A stretch of 37,857 bases of DNA, taken from IMG/VR virus record IMGVR_UViG_3300020401_000035, positions 1-37,857 of that record; one strand, 5' to 3'. This stretch comes from a virus. Both the position numbers and the translations under genes were made by a program. The notes beneath the pieces are model-generated. The model had not been told where the DNA came from, searched no databases, and saw only the letters and a list, made by a program, of their open reading frames with translations. Shown here in pieces: positions 29,973 through 37,857 of the stretch (its first letter is position 1; every line of letters starts with the position of its first letter).

Positions 29973-31021
29973 GAATAGATTATAACATACATTTAGATTA
30001 TTCAGATGTGTTATTACAGCCTAAAAGGTCAACATTAAGTTCTAGACGAGATGTAGATATACAACGTCAATTTAAATTTAGAAACAGCGGAAAAGAACTA
30101 TCATATGTGCCTATTGTAGCATCTAATATGGACGGCGTTGGTACTTTTTCAATGGCAAGAGTACTGCAAGAATTTAAAATGCTTACAATAATAAGAAAGC
30201 ATTACACTTTAGATGATTGGAAACAAGCCGCAGGGACAGGATTAAAATTTAAATATGTTTCTGCCTGTGTAGGCACTGGTGCTATTTGGGATAAAGATGC
30301 ACAAGATTATCAAACACTAAAGCAAGTGATGTCTGCATTTCCTGATATTCCTTGTATAACAATTGACGTGGCAAATGCATACCATGAATCATTTGTGGAC
30401 TTTGTATCACAAATTAGATCAGAGTATCCTGACAAAGTTATTATAGCAGGTAATGTTGTAACGCCAAACATGACTGAAGAATTAATCATAAAAGGTGCTG
30501 ACATTGTAAAAGTTGGCATAGGTCCTGGATCAGTTTGCACAACAAGAACGCAAACAGGTGTAGGAGTTCCACAGTTTTCCGCTATTATGGAATGTTCAGA
30601 TGCGGCTAATGGAGTTGGTGGACACATAATTGCTGATGGTGGTTGCACAGAGCCTGGTGATGTAAGTAAAGCATTAGGTGGTGGCGCACACTTTGTTATG
30701 CTTGGTGGAATGTTAGCAGGGCACAATGAATCTGAATTAGAATTAGTTGATGGCAAAAGAGTTTTTTATGGAATGGCTTCTCAGACAGCATTGAACACAC
30801 ATGGACAAAGAAAAGATGGGTACCGAGGAGTTGAAGGCAAAACTGTTACATTAAAAGATAAAGGGCCAGTCAAAGACACCATAGAACAAATATTAGGCGG
30901 TGTAAGAAGCACTTGCACATACATAGGAGCAAGACGTATCAAAGATATGCCTAAATGTGCTCACTTTGTGTGTGTTAATAATGTAATTAATAGAGTATTC
31001 GACAAGTTTGAATCTAAATAG
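29969..31021 (+). CDS. guaC: GMP reductase (GuaC-like, IMPDH/GMPR family)
   Basis: KVGIGPGSVCTTRTQTGVG (181-199) has the catalytic Cys190 and matches GMP reductase better than IMP dehydrogenase. VPIVASNMDGVGTFSMA and GGHIIADGGCTEPGDVSKAL fit the substrate-binding blocks. The 350-residue length equals bacterial GuaC (347), with no CBS domains. The reaction is GMP + NADPH to IMP + ammonia, which moves purines from G to A. That would suit an AT-rich phage recycling host RNA and DNA, an inference. A few residues overlap the preceding small gene, and the late core at 31014 overlaps its end. Confidence 0.9.
   Translation: MRIDYNIHLDYSDVLLQPKRSTLSSRRDVDIQRQFKFRNSGKELSYVPIVASNMDGVGTFSMARVLQEFKMLTIIRKHYTLDDWKQAAGTGLKFKYVSACVGTGAIWDKDAQDYQTLKQVMSAFPDIPCITIDVANAYHESFVDFVSQIRSEYPDKVIIAGNVVTPNMTEELIIKGADIVKVGIGPGSVCTTRTQTGVGVPQFSAIMECSDAANGVGGHIIADGGCTEPGDVSKALGGGAHFVMLGGMLAGHNESELELVDGKRVFYGMASQTALNTHGQRKDGYRGVEGKTVTLKDKGPVKDTIEQILGGVRSTCTYIGARRIKDMPKCAHFVCVNNVINRVFDKFESK
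31014..31020 (+). promoter_or_regulatory. Late promoter core (CTAAATA)
   Basis: The word overlaps the TAG stop of guaC and is 4 bases from ATG 31025. CTAAATA is the form I recall for marine T4-like phages. Confidence 0.5.
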
Positions 31022-31024
31022 TAT

Positions 31025-31264
31025 ATGACAAAAGTAAAAACAGGCAACAAATTAAAATGGCTCGCAACAGGAGTATTAATAATAGGCACTTTTATAAACG
31101 CAGGCTTTCCTGAATTATATCCAGCAGGTCCTTTGCTTTTGGCATTGGGAGGTATAATTTGGTTAATTGTTTCTTTCCTTTGGAAAGAACCGGCACTCAT
31201 TGTAACAAATTTAGTATTGACAGCAATGGGTTTCGGAGGTATACTGTTATATTATATAAAGTAA
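31025..31264 (+). CDS. Small membrane protein with about three helices, 79 aa
   Basis: After a basic start (MTKVKTGNKLKW) there are hydrophobic helices at about 12-26, 33-51 and 56-77, with LYPAGP and WKEPAL in the turns. No ribosome site is seen; a CTAAATA motif lies 4 bases upstream. Its end contains the sigma70 promoter for the polymerase gene. The function is unknown, perhaps a host-membrane or transport-related protein. Confidence 0.7.
   Translation: MTKVKTGNKLKWLATGVLIIGTFINAGFPELYPAGPLLLALGGIIWLIVSFLWKEPALIVTNLVLTAMGFGGILLYYIK
31217..31245 (+). promoter_or_regulatory. Sigma70-type early promoter for DNA polymerase
   Basis: TTGACA (31217-31222), 17 bases, TATACT (31240-31245), with the same -10 as at 9275. 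The predicted start near 31252 gives a leader of about 76 bases, which holds the tandem repeat at 31272-31313. Confidence 0.75.
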
Positions 31265-31271
31265 GGTTTAA

Positions 31272-31313
31272 TCAGCCACAAATGATTGTAGGTATTTTGT
31301 CAGCCACAAATGA
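31272..31313 (+). repeat. Tandem 14-nt direct repeat in polymerase 5' leader
   Basis: TCAGCCACAAATGA occurs at 31272-31285 and again, exactly, at 31300-31313, 28 bases apart. The second copy ends 4 bases before the AGGAG ribosome site (31319-31323) of the polymerase gene. It may be a binding site for a regulator of transcription or translation. T4 polymerase gp43 represses its own mRNA at a leader operator, but that is a hairpin of a different kind. Confidence 0.75.
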
Positions 31314-31327
31314 CATTAGGAGAATAA

Positions 31328-34000
31328 ATGAGTTACATAGATGGTTTTTTCGATAGAAACGCAGACGCAATTAGAGTTGTAGAACGAAAAGACGGCAAAA
31401 GAGTTTTCAAAGAGTTCCCTGTAAGATATACATTTTTCTATGAAGATCCAAAAGGAAAATATAAAAGTACAACAGGCAAACCACTTCATAGAATTGTTTG
31501 TAAGAACACAAAAGATTTTCATAAAGAATTAGCAATTAATAGAAACAAAAATTTATTCGAGTCTGATATAAATCCAATATATCAGTGTTTAAGCACAAAT
31601 TATATTAATCAAGACGCTCCAGATTTAAAAATTGCATTTTTTGATATTGAAGCAGACTTTGATCCAGAAAAAGGATTTAGTTTGCCAAGTGATCCGTTTA
31701 TGCCAATCACAGCAATCACAGTATCATTGCAATGGATGAACAGTTTAGTTACACTTGCAGTTCCGCCAAAAGGCATGACTGTAACACAGGCACAACTGCT
31801 TGTTGAAGGATTTGAAAATGTATTCATATGTGAAACAGAAGCAGATATGCTGAAACAGTTTTTAAACTTGATAGAAGATGTTGACGTGCTGAGTGGTTGG
31901 AATTCTGAGGGTTATGACTTGCCTTACATGATAAACAGAGTAAGCAAAGTATTAAGCAAAGATGATACAAGACGTTTTTGTTTATGGAAACAACTTCCTA
32001 AGAAAAGAACATTTGAAAGATATGGGCGTGAACAAGAAACATATGACCTAGTAGGACGTGTACATTTAGATTCATTAGAACTTTATAGGAAGTACACATA
32101 TGAAGAAAGACACAGTTACAGATTAGATGCTATAGGTGAACATGAATTAGGTGAAACTAAAACAGTATATGAAGGATCTTTAGATCAACTTTACAATCAA
32201 GATTTTAGAAAGTTTATTGAATACAATAGACAGGACGTTGCACTTTTAGATAAACTTGATAAAAAATTAAAATTCATAGACTTAACAAATGAATTAGCAC
32301 ACGCAAATACTGTGTTGTTGCAAACAACACTAGGAGCAGTTGCAGTGACTGAACAAGCAATTATTAATGAAGCACATAGAAGAGGATTGCAAGTTCCGAA
32401 TAGACCTAAAAGAGATACACTAGGCAGTACAACAGCCGCTGGTGCATATGTGGCATTTCCTAAAAAAGGATTTCATAATTGGATTGGTTCAATGGATTTG
32501 AATTCACTGTATCCTTCCGTGATTAGAGCATTGAATATGGCTCCAGAGTGTGTGGTTGGACAACTGCGTCCTTTAGATACTGATGCCTTTATCGATGAAC
32601 AAATGACATTACAGAAAAAGTCCTTTGCAGGTGCTTGGGAAAACCGTTTTGGATCATTAGAATATGATTATGTTATGCAACAAAGACGTGACGCTGTTGT
32701 AACAATTGACTGGGAAGATGGTACATCAGAAACAAAAAGTGGAGCAGAGGTTTACAAAATTATATTTGACAGCAACAATCCTCTTATCTTAAGTGCTAAC
32801 GGTACAATATTTACAAGTGAGTTTGAGGGAGTTATTCCTGGATTGTTGAAACGTTGGTACACTGAACGTCAAGATATGCAAGGCATGAAGAAAAAAGCCG
32901 TCAATGCCGGCAACAAAGCAGAAGAAGAGTTTTGGGACAAAAGGCAACTTGTTAAAAAGATTAATTTGAACAGTTTGTATGGTGCTATACTTAATCCTGG
33001 TTGTAGATTCTTTGATAAACGTATAGGACAATCTACAACACTTACAGGAAGACAGATTGCAAAACATATGGCAAGTAAAGTAAATGAAGTGATCACAGGC
33101 ACATATGACCATGTAGGACAAGCAATTATATATGGTGATACAGATTCTGCATATTTTTCAGCATATGAAGTTTTGAAAAAGGAAATAGAAGATGGCAAAA
33201 TTCCTTGGACTAAAGAAAGTGTTGTAAAATTGTATGATCAAGTGTGTGAAGAAGTAAATGGCACATTTAAAAAATTTATGAGTGATGCATTTCATTGTCC
33301 TAAATCAAGAGCAGAAGTCATACAAGCAGGTAGAGAATCTGTTGCAGAGTCAGGACTGTTTATTACAAAGAAAAGATATGCTGTACTAATATATGATTTA
33401 GAAGGGCATAGAACAGATGAAGGTGAATCGCCAGGCAAAGTTAAAGCAATGGGTCTTGATTTGAAAAGGTCAGATACTCCTTTATTTGTGCAAAACTTTT
33501 TAAGTGAACTATTGCTTATGGTCTTGACAGGTAAAACTGAAAAAGAAGTTTTAGAACGTATTGCAGTGTTTAGACAAGATTTTAAAAAACTGCCTGGATG
33601 GCAGAAAGCATCTCCTAAACGTGCAAACAATATTGGTGAGTATGCTAAAAAAGAAGCAAGACTAGGTAAAGCAAATATGCCAGGTCACGTAAGAGCAAGT
33701 TTAAATTGGAACAATCTAAAGAAAATGAATTCAGACAAACACTCTATAGAGATTGTAGATGGCATGAAAGTAATGGTTTGCAAACTGAGAAAAAATCCTT
33801 TGGATTACACATCTGTTGCATATCCTGTTGATCAACTGCGTATTCCGATGTGGTTCAAAGAGTTGCCTTTTGATGATGACAGTATGGAAAAAACATTAAT
33901 TGATAGCAAGTTAGGAAATTTGCTTGGTGTTTTGAAATGGGATATTTCAAGCACAGAAACAAAAAACACATTTAACACATTATTTGACTTTGGAGAATAG
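31328..34000 (+). CDS. 43: Family B DNA polymerase (T4 gp43-like)
   Basis: The 890-residue protein equals T4 gp43 (898) in length. The 3'-5' exonuclease motifs are FFDIEADFD (Asp106, Glu108), SGWNSEGYDLPY and EYNRQDVALL (Asp303). Polymerase motif A is SMDLNSLYPSVIR (388-400), motif B is the KKINLNSLYG region (543-552) and motif C is YGDTDS (602-607), all intact. It replicates the phage genome with the clamp and loader seen here. It starts with a good AGGAG site after a long leader with a tandem repeat, and is followed by the exonuclease gene without a gap. Confidence 0.96.
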   Translation: MSYIDGFFDRNADAIRVVERKDGKRVFKEFPVRYTFFYEDPKGKYKSTTGKPLHRIVCKNTKDFHKELAINRNKNLFESDINPIYQCLSTNYINQDAPDLKIAFFDIEADFDPEKGFSLPSDPFMPITAITVSLQWMNSLVTLAVPPKGMTVTQAQLLVEGFENVFICETEADMLKQFLNLIEDVDVLSGWNSEGYDLPYMINRVSKVLSKDDTRRFCLWKQLPKKRTFERYGREQETYDLVGRVHLDSLELYRKYTYEERHSYRLDAIGEHELGETKTVYEGSLDQLYNQDFRKFIEYNRQDVALLDKLDKKLKFIDLTNELAHANTVLLQTTLGAVAVTEQAIINEAHRRGLQVPNRPKRDTLGSTTAAGAYVAFPKKGFHNWIGSMDLNSLYPSVIRALNMAPECVVGQLRPLDTDAFIDEQMTLQKKSFAGAWENRFGSLEYDYVMQQRRDAVVTIDWEDGTSETKSGAEVYKIIFDSNNPLILSANGTIFTSEFEGVIPGLLKRWYTERQDMQGMKKKAVNAGNKAEEEFWDKRQLVKKINLNSLYGAILNPGCRFFDKRIGQSTTLTGRQIAKHMASKVNEVITGTYDHVGQAIIYGDTDSAYFSAYEVLKKEIEDGKIPWTKESVVKLYDQVCEEVNGTFKKFMSDAFHCPKSRAEVIQAGRESVAESGLFITKKRYAVLIYDLEGHRTDEGESPGKVKAMGLDLKRSDTPLFVQNFLSELLLMVLTGKTEKEVLERIAVFRQDFKKLPGWQKASPKRANNIGEYAKKEARLGKANMPGHVRASLNWNNLKKMNSDKHSIEIVDGMKVMVCKLRKNPLDYTSVAYPVDQLRIPMWFKELPFDDDSMEKTLIDSKLGNLLGVLKWDISSTETKNTFNTLFDFGE

Positions 34001-34540
34001 ATGAGCACACACGCAATGATAGACTTAGAAACATTAAGCACCAGACCTGATGCTACTGTGATTACTATTGGTGCTATAAAATTTGATCCATATAATGATA
34101 GTGAACCACATAGTGGATTGTATCTTAGATTGAACGTCGACGAACAAAGTGAATTAGGAAGACACGTTGACGATGGTACAATGGAATGGTGGGGCAGACA
34201 AAAGAAAGAAATACAAGACGAAGCATTTGGTGATCATGAAAGAACAAGTGTAATGGACGCAATAAAACAATTAAACAAATTTAGTGTAGGTGTTGATGAG
34301 TTTTGGTGCCAAGGTCCTTTGTTTGATTACGCAATACTGCAACACTTGTATAAGCAGATGGAAACACCTGTGCCTTGGAACTACTGGCAAATTAGAGATT
34401 CGAGAACAGTATTCAATATGATGCCACAAGATCCAAGAAAAGGTATGCAAACCGATTTACACAATGCTTTGGCTGATTGTTATTATCAAGCCAAATGTTT
34501 ACAAAAAGTGTATAAAAATTTTGGAGTCAAACAGAAATGA
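34001..34540 (+). CDS. DexA/RNase T-like 3'-5' exonuclease
   Basis: The 179-residue protein is a DEDD exonuclease: MIDLETLS (Asp8, Glu10), the second Asp in GPLFDYAIL (about Asp108) and HNALADCYYQA with the general-base His and final Asp. It is close in form to T4 exonuclease A (DexA, 227 aa) and to the bacterial RNase T group. It follows the polymerase stop directly, so the two are co-expressed. It could trim 3' ends or degrade host nucleic acid. Confidence 0.8.
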   Translation: MSTHAMIDLETLSTRPDATVITIGAIKFDPYNDSEPHSGLYLRLNVDEQSELGRHVDDGTMEWWGRQKKEIQDEAFGDHERTSVMDAIKQLNKFSVGVDEFWCQGPLFDYAILQHLYKQMETPVPWNYWQIRDSRTVFNMMPQDPRKGMQTDLHNALADCYYQAKCLQKVYKNFGVKQK

Positions 34541-34543
34541 TGC

Positions 34544-34572
34544 TTGACATTTACCAAAAACCTAAATATAAT
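34544..34572 (+). promoter_or_regulatory. Sigma70-type early promoter overlapping a CTAAATA late core
   Basis: TTGACA (34544-34549), 17 bases, TATAAT (34567-34572). A CTAAATA at 34562-34568 overlaps the -10. GAGGAG (34581-34586) gives a good ribosome site before ATG 34593. The clamp may thus be made both early and late. Confidence 0.8.
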
Positions 34573-34592
34573 AAACCTAAGAGGAGAAAAAT

Positions 34593-35321
34593 ATGAAAGA
34601 CGTGTTACAAGATATAGTTGCTCATACACATTCGTTGGGATTTTTAAGTCTAGTAAAAATTTCTAATGAAGAGCAAACAAAAATAGAAAGTATGGCAGAA
34701 GATAGAAGTGTTATCTTAAATGCAAATACAAATTCTAAAGTAAATGAATTTGATGGTGTGTTTGGAATGCCTAACTTGGACAAACTTGCTTTGCATTTAA
34801 AATGTCCAGAATATCAAAAAGATGCAAAACTGAATGTAGTGACAGCAGAAAGAAATGGCAAAACTGTGCCAACACACATTCACTTTGAAAATGCAGGTGG
34901 TGATTTTAAAAATGATTACAGATTTATGAGTACTGAGATCATTAATGAGAAATTAAAATCTGTTAAATTTAAAGGAACTGCATGGGAAGTTGAATTCGAA
35001 CCATCAGTTGCAAGTATTCAAAGATTTAAATTGCAGGCGGCGGCACACACAGAAGAAACTGTGTTTACAGTGAAAACAGAAAATGGCAACCTTGTGTTTT
35101 ATTATGGTGATGCAAATTCACACGCAGGATCATTTATATTTCAAGGTAGTGTGAGCAAAGAATTACAAAATGCTTGGAGTTGGCCGATTCAACAAGTGAT
35201 GAGTATTTTGAATTTGGATGGCAAAATAACAATGGCTATCTCTGATGCAGGAGCAATGCAAATCACAGTAGATAGTGGTATCGCACAATACAATTACATT
35301 TTACCTGCACAAACAAAATAA
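34593..35321 (+). CDS. 45: Sliding clamp (T4 gp45-like)
   Basis: The 242-residue protein has the marine T4-like gp45 pattern: GVFGMPNLDKLALHLKCPEY near residues 55-74, FENAGGDFKNDYRFMS (about 97-112), WEVEFEPSVASIQRFKLQA and the end ITVDSGIAQYNYILPAQTK. gp45 forms a trimeric ring that tethers polymerase and, in T4, also activates late transcription with gp33 and gp55. This links it to the late promoters in this window. It has its own promoter and ribosome site, and precedes the TGT-like gene by 20 bases. Confidence 0.85.
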   Translation: MKDVLQDIVAHTHSLGFLSLVKISNEEQTKIESMAEDRSVILNANTNSKVNEFDGVFGMPNLDKLALHLKCPEYQKDAKLNVVTAERNGKTVPTHIHFENAGGDFKNDYRFMSTEIINEKLKSVKFKGTAWEVEFEPSVASIQRFKLQAAAHTEETVFTVKTENGNLVFYYGDANSHAGSFIFQGSVSKELQNAWSWPIQQVMSILNLDGKITMAISDAGAMQITVDSGIAQYNYILPAQTK

Positions 35322-35341
35322 GTCATTGAGTAGGCAAAAAT

Positions 35342-36820
35342 ATGGATAACGGTATACCAACAGATAACCTTACTAATAAGCAGAAAGATTACGCAACATT
35401 TCTTCCTGCTATGAGTAGTTTCTTTGCAAGGGATTTAGGCAAAGAAAAGCACGAGAAAGATTACATTCTTTCTTCAAGAGTGCCACCAGGATTTGAACAT
35501 GGTGTTCAAGGACTTAATTACATGAGTTCCAAGGATTCATATTTTTACTACAAATGGCATTTGTATTCGGCGGGTCACGCAGATTTAAACATGAATAAAT
35601 TTAGTGTGCGTGATGATATCATTAGGAATAGAGATAGAAATGATAATTGGGTACTAGGTGACTCTGGTGGATTCCAAATAGGTAAAGGTGTTTGGGAAGG
35701 AGATTGGAAAGATCCTAATTGTCCTAAGGCTAAAAAGAAACGTGAACAAGTGTTGGCATTTATGGATGGTAACATGGACTATGGCATGATACTAGATATT
35801 CCTGCTTGGGTATCACGTTCTCCTCAAGGAGCCGCGGCAAGTAAGATTAATTCATATCAAGAAGCAGTGAATGGCACAAAAATTAACAATGACTATTTTA
35901 TGAAAAACAGAAATGGAAATTGTAAATTCTTAAATGTGCTTCAAGGTGAAAACTTCCAACAGGCAGATGATTGGTATACACAAATGAAAGATTACTGTGA
36001 TCCAAAAAAATATCCTAGCACACATTTTAATGGTTGGGCAATGGGTGGACAAAATATGTGTGATGTACACTTGGCATTGAAACGTTTGGTTGCTTTAAGG
36101 TTTGATGGTCTACTTGAAAAAGGTGTACATGATGTGATGCACTTCTTAGGTACAAGTAAATTAGAATGGGCAGTGTTATTGACAGATATTCAAAGAGCAG
36201 TTAGAAAGTATCACAATGAAAACTTTATGATTACTTTTGATTGTGCAAGTCCTTTCCTAGCAAGTGCTAATGGTCAAATTTACACAGACATTGAAATCGA
36301 AGACAAAAAGAAATGGACTTATAGAATGCAACCTAGTGCAGACAATAAAGCATATGCAACTGATACTAGACCTTTTAGAGACGCAGTGCTTGATTATAAA
36401 ATATTTGACACGTTTAAAGATAGTCCTGTAAGTGCTAGGTGGCAAATGAAAGATATCACTTGTTACAAACCAGGTGACTTAAACAAAATGGGTAACGAAG
36501 GAAAAACTTCGTGGGATAGTTTTAGTTACACACTGCAAATGGCACACAATGTATGGATGCACATTACAGCAGTACAAGAAGCAAATAGAATGTACGACAC
36601 AAAAATTAATCCTAAGATGCTTGTACAAGAAAACTTTGACAGAGTTGCGTTTAAGGATGTTGTAAATGCCGTGTTTGCAACAAGCAGTAGAGATGAAGCA
36701 AACGCAGTTATAGAAGAGTATTCAAGATTTTGGATGTCTATAATTGGTACAAGAGGTGCAACAGGTAAGAAGACTGTAAATGCATCTACACAATTTGGAA
36801 ACTTATTCGAGGAGGTATAA
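35342..36820 (+). CDS. TGT-like transglycosylase, candidate DpdA (7-deazaguanine DNA modification)
   Basis: The 492-residue protein carries the ordered signatures of tRNA-guanine transglycosylase: LGDSGGFQ (105-112), LDIPAW with Asp152, NVLQGEN (198-204), GWAMGG (231-236), HFLGTS (267-272) and FDCASPFLASANGQIYT (299-315), with Asp300 as the likely nucleophile. The C-terminal zinc site of bacterial TGT (CxCxxC and His) is not seen. Phage enzymes of this type (DpdA) swap guanine for a 7-deazaguanine in DNA. Its place next to the sliding clamp fits that role better than tRNA work. No preQ0 synthesis genes are in the window. Confidence 0.72.
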   Translation: MDNGIPTDNLTNKQKDYATFLPAMSSFFARDLGKEKHEKDYILSSRVPPGFEHGVQGLNYMSSKDSYFYYKWHLYSAGHADLNMNKFSVRDDIIRNRDRNDNWVLGDSGGFQIGKGVWEGDWKDPNCPKAKKKREQVLAFMDGNMDYGMILDIPAWVSRSPQGAAASKINSYQEAVNGTKINNDYFMKNRNGNCKFLNVLQGENFQQADDWYTQMKDYCDPKKYPSTHFNGWAMGGQNMCDVHLALKRLVALRFDGLLEKGVHDVMHFLGTSKLEWAVLLTDIQRAVRKYHNENFMITFDCASPFLASANGQIYTDIEIEDKKKWTYRMQPSADNKAYATDTRPFRDAVLDYKIFDTFKDSPVSARWQMKDITCYKPGDLNKMGNEGKTSWDSFSYTLQMAHNVWMHITAVQEANRMYDTKINPKMLVQENFDRVAFKDVVNAVFATSSRDEANAVIEEYSRFWMSIIGTRGATGKKTVNASTQFGNLFEEV

Positions 36821-36821
36821 A

Positions 36822-37019
36822 ATGGCAAAAATAAAAAGCAAAAAGATAAAGGCAGTGCAAAAGGAATACGACTGGTACAAAAAGAAAGTAGATCAAATGG
36901 AAGAAGAAAGAACTTTCGATAGAAGTTGGGATTCAAAACATATTCTCGTTAAATTTAAAAAAATAAAATTGGCTTTGAAAACGCAACTTGAATCAATGAA
37001 AAGGAGTATACTAGGTTAA
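36822..37019 (+). CDS. Small Lys-rich helical protein, 65 aa
   Basis: ATG 36822 is chosen, 6 bases after a strong GGAGG site (36811-36815) that lies at the end of the TGT-like gene; a longer in-frame start upstream is ignored. The product is a basic helix or coiled coil (KKIKAVQKEYDWYKKKVDQM) and ends with ESMKRSILG. The role is unknown. Confidence 0.65.
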   Translation: MAKIKSKKIKAVQKEYDWYKKKVDQMEEERTFDRSWDSKHILVKFKKIKLALKTQLESMKRSILG

Positions 37020-37857
37020 TGAAGACTTTAATTGTTGGATTAGGCTTTGGACAATTATACAAAAGGATCTATGAATCAATGGGAGCAGAGATAATCACAG
37101 TTGATGCAGATCAATCTCGACAACCTGATTTTGTAGAATTGACTACGGCAATAGATGCCCATCCTCAGTTTGATACAGCACATATTTGTACTCCCAACAA
37201 AACACACTTTGCATTAGCAAAAGCATTATCGGGTCATGCAAAAATTGTTTTTGTTGAAAAGCCTGGTGTTAAGAATGTTGCTCAATGGACAGCATTAACA
37301 CATGACAAGAAAACAAAGTATGTTATGACTAAAAATAATCAATACAGAGATAACATAGGTGAAATGGCTAATTTAGGACAAAAGATGTCCAGTGTAGAGT
37401 TAAATTGGAAAAATACAAACAGGATTCCAAGTCCAGGCACTTGGTTTACAAATAAGGATTTAGCATTTGGAGGAGTATCCAGAGACCTATTGCCACATAT
37501 GTTATCTTTACTATTTGTGTTGGCTCCTAATGATTATGAAGCATACAACATAATAGATAAAAAAATTGAACAAAGATATAGATTAGAAGATTGTACTGAT
37601 ACTGATTATGGCAAAGTAAAAGAAGATGGTGTATATGATGTTGATGACAATGTATATCTTAAATTAGTTGGCCCTAATAATATTATTAAAGTTAATACTG
37701 CTTGGCGTACAGATGAAGAAGATGATATTGCAGTCCATATGTACAAAGGAGATATTAAATTTAGATCATTTGAATTAGGATTGTGTCCTGAAGATGCTTA
37801 CAAAAAAATGATTGATAACCATATGAAAAACCTAAATAATGAGGAGTTTTGGAAAGA
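37019..37857 (+). CDS. Gfo/Idh/MocA-type oxidoreductase, cut by window end
   Basis: The reading frame is open to the last base. It starts MKTLIVGLGFGQLYKRIYE, a Rossmann nucleotide-binding site (GxGxxG-like), followed by AHICTPNKTHFALAKAL and IVFVEKPG, the EKP motif of Gfo/Idh/MocA dehydrogenases. The C-terminal part (GGVSRDLLPHMLSLLFV) has the conserved Asp/His of the second domain. These enzymes oxidise or reduce sugars or sugar nucleotides with NAD(P). About 279 residues are visible and the end is missing. It begins as TAATG. Confidence 0.8.
   Translation, partial: MKTLIVGLGFGQLYKRIYESMGAEIITVDADQSRQPDFVELTTAIDAHPQFDTAHICTPNKTHFALAKALSGHAKIVFVEKPGVKNVAQWTALTHDKKTKYVMTKNNQYRDNIGEMANLGQKMSSVELNWKNTNRIPSPGTWFTNKDLAFGGVSRDLLPHMLSLLFVLAPNDYEAYNIIDKKIEQRYRLEDCTDTDYGKVKEDGVYDVDDNVYLKLVGPNNIIKVNTAWRTDEEDDIAVHMYKGDIKFRSFELGLCPEDAYKKMIDNHMKNLNNEEFWK

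Noticed and set aside
31159-31356. Frame overlapping the polymerase leader and start, with an ATG at 31282
   Set aside because: It overlaps two better genes in another frame and has no ribosome site; an upstream regulatory frame cannot be excluded but is not supported.
1-37857. Integrase, att sites, tRNA genes, CRISPR arrays, insertion sequences
   Set aside because: No sequence supporting any of these was seen in this window.

Overview
This window reads as part of the genome of a T4-like (Straboviridae/Kyanoviridae-type) lytic myovirus of a marine bacterium. The evidence is an AT-rich sequence with nearly every gene on the + strand and packed by ATGA/TAATG overlaps; a T4-type replisome (family B polymerase, sliding clamp, gp44-type clamp loader, DexA-like exonuclease); a GroES/gp31-like cochaperonin; PhoH and ThyX, which are common in marine myoviruses; and many copies of a T4-style late promoter core (ATAAATA). 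A SAR11/pelagiphage-like or other low-GC marine host is a reasonable inference from composition and gene content, but it is not proven here. I saw no tRNA, rRNA, insertion sequence or CRISPR array, and no gap over 300 bases without a gene.

Layout. 1-7974: virion structural genes (fibre-like protein, subtilisin-like protease with an I9-type propeptide, a 1021-aa protein with putative-Ig repeats, two proteins with related N-termini). 7984-12270: a mixed early block with a DnaE-palm-like fragment, GroES-like cochaperonin, tiny membrane proteins, clamp loader, ThyX and parvulin isomerase. 12267-12980: PhoH, the only gene on the minus strand. 13076-17210: late genes and a lysis cassette (M15 peptidase, zinc-ribbon protein, overlapping inner/outer spanin pair, DUF1353-like protein, holin-like protein). 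17280-20851: an early proteostasis operon (DnaJ/CbpA-like, peptide deformylase, ClpA-like unfoldase). 20885-27829: one structural protein, then a string of about 15 mostly small proteins. Many begin with a short M-(R/K)-x-x-(D/E)-hydrophobic-(I/V/F)-x-E motif resembling the T4 capsid-targeting sequence, and many end in basic, cysteine-bearing modules. 27896-31264: DNA-binding, HAD, peroxiredoxin and GMP reductase genes. 31328-37857: DNA polymerase, exonuclease, clamp, a TGT/DpdA-like enzyme and a cut-off Gfo/Idh-type oxidoreductase.

Regulation is legible. Eight near-consensus sigma70 promoters (TTGACA/T, N17-18, TATAAT-like) precede or lie just inside the genes before early functions. At four of them the ATG sits 6-7 bases after the -10 box, which predicts leaderless mRNAs. 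At least a dozen late-type ATAAATA/CTAAATA motifs sit at gene junctions, often overlapping the upstream stop codon, with the next ATG 3-11 bases later.

The most promising unusual system is the 21829-27829 cluster. I infer that it encodes a set of proteins packaged into the capsid and possibly injected with the DNA. It includes a nucleotidyltransferase-like enzyme, a HAD phosphatase that may be made in packaged and unpackaged forms from two starts, and a metallothionein-like cysteine cluster. Other notable items are the DpdA/TGT-like enzyme (possible 7-deazaguanine DNA modification), a polymerase III alpha fragment that stops before the catalytic aspartates, and a 14-nt tandem repeat in the 5' leader of the DNA polymerase gene.
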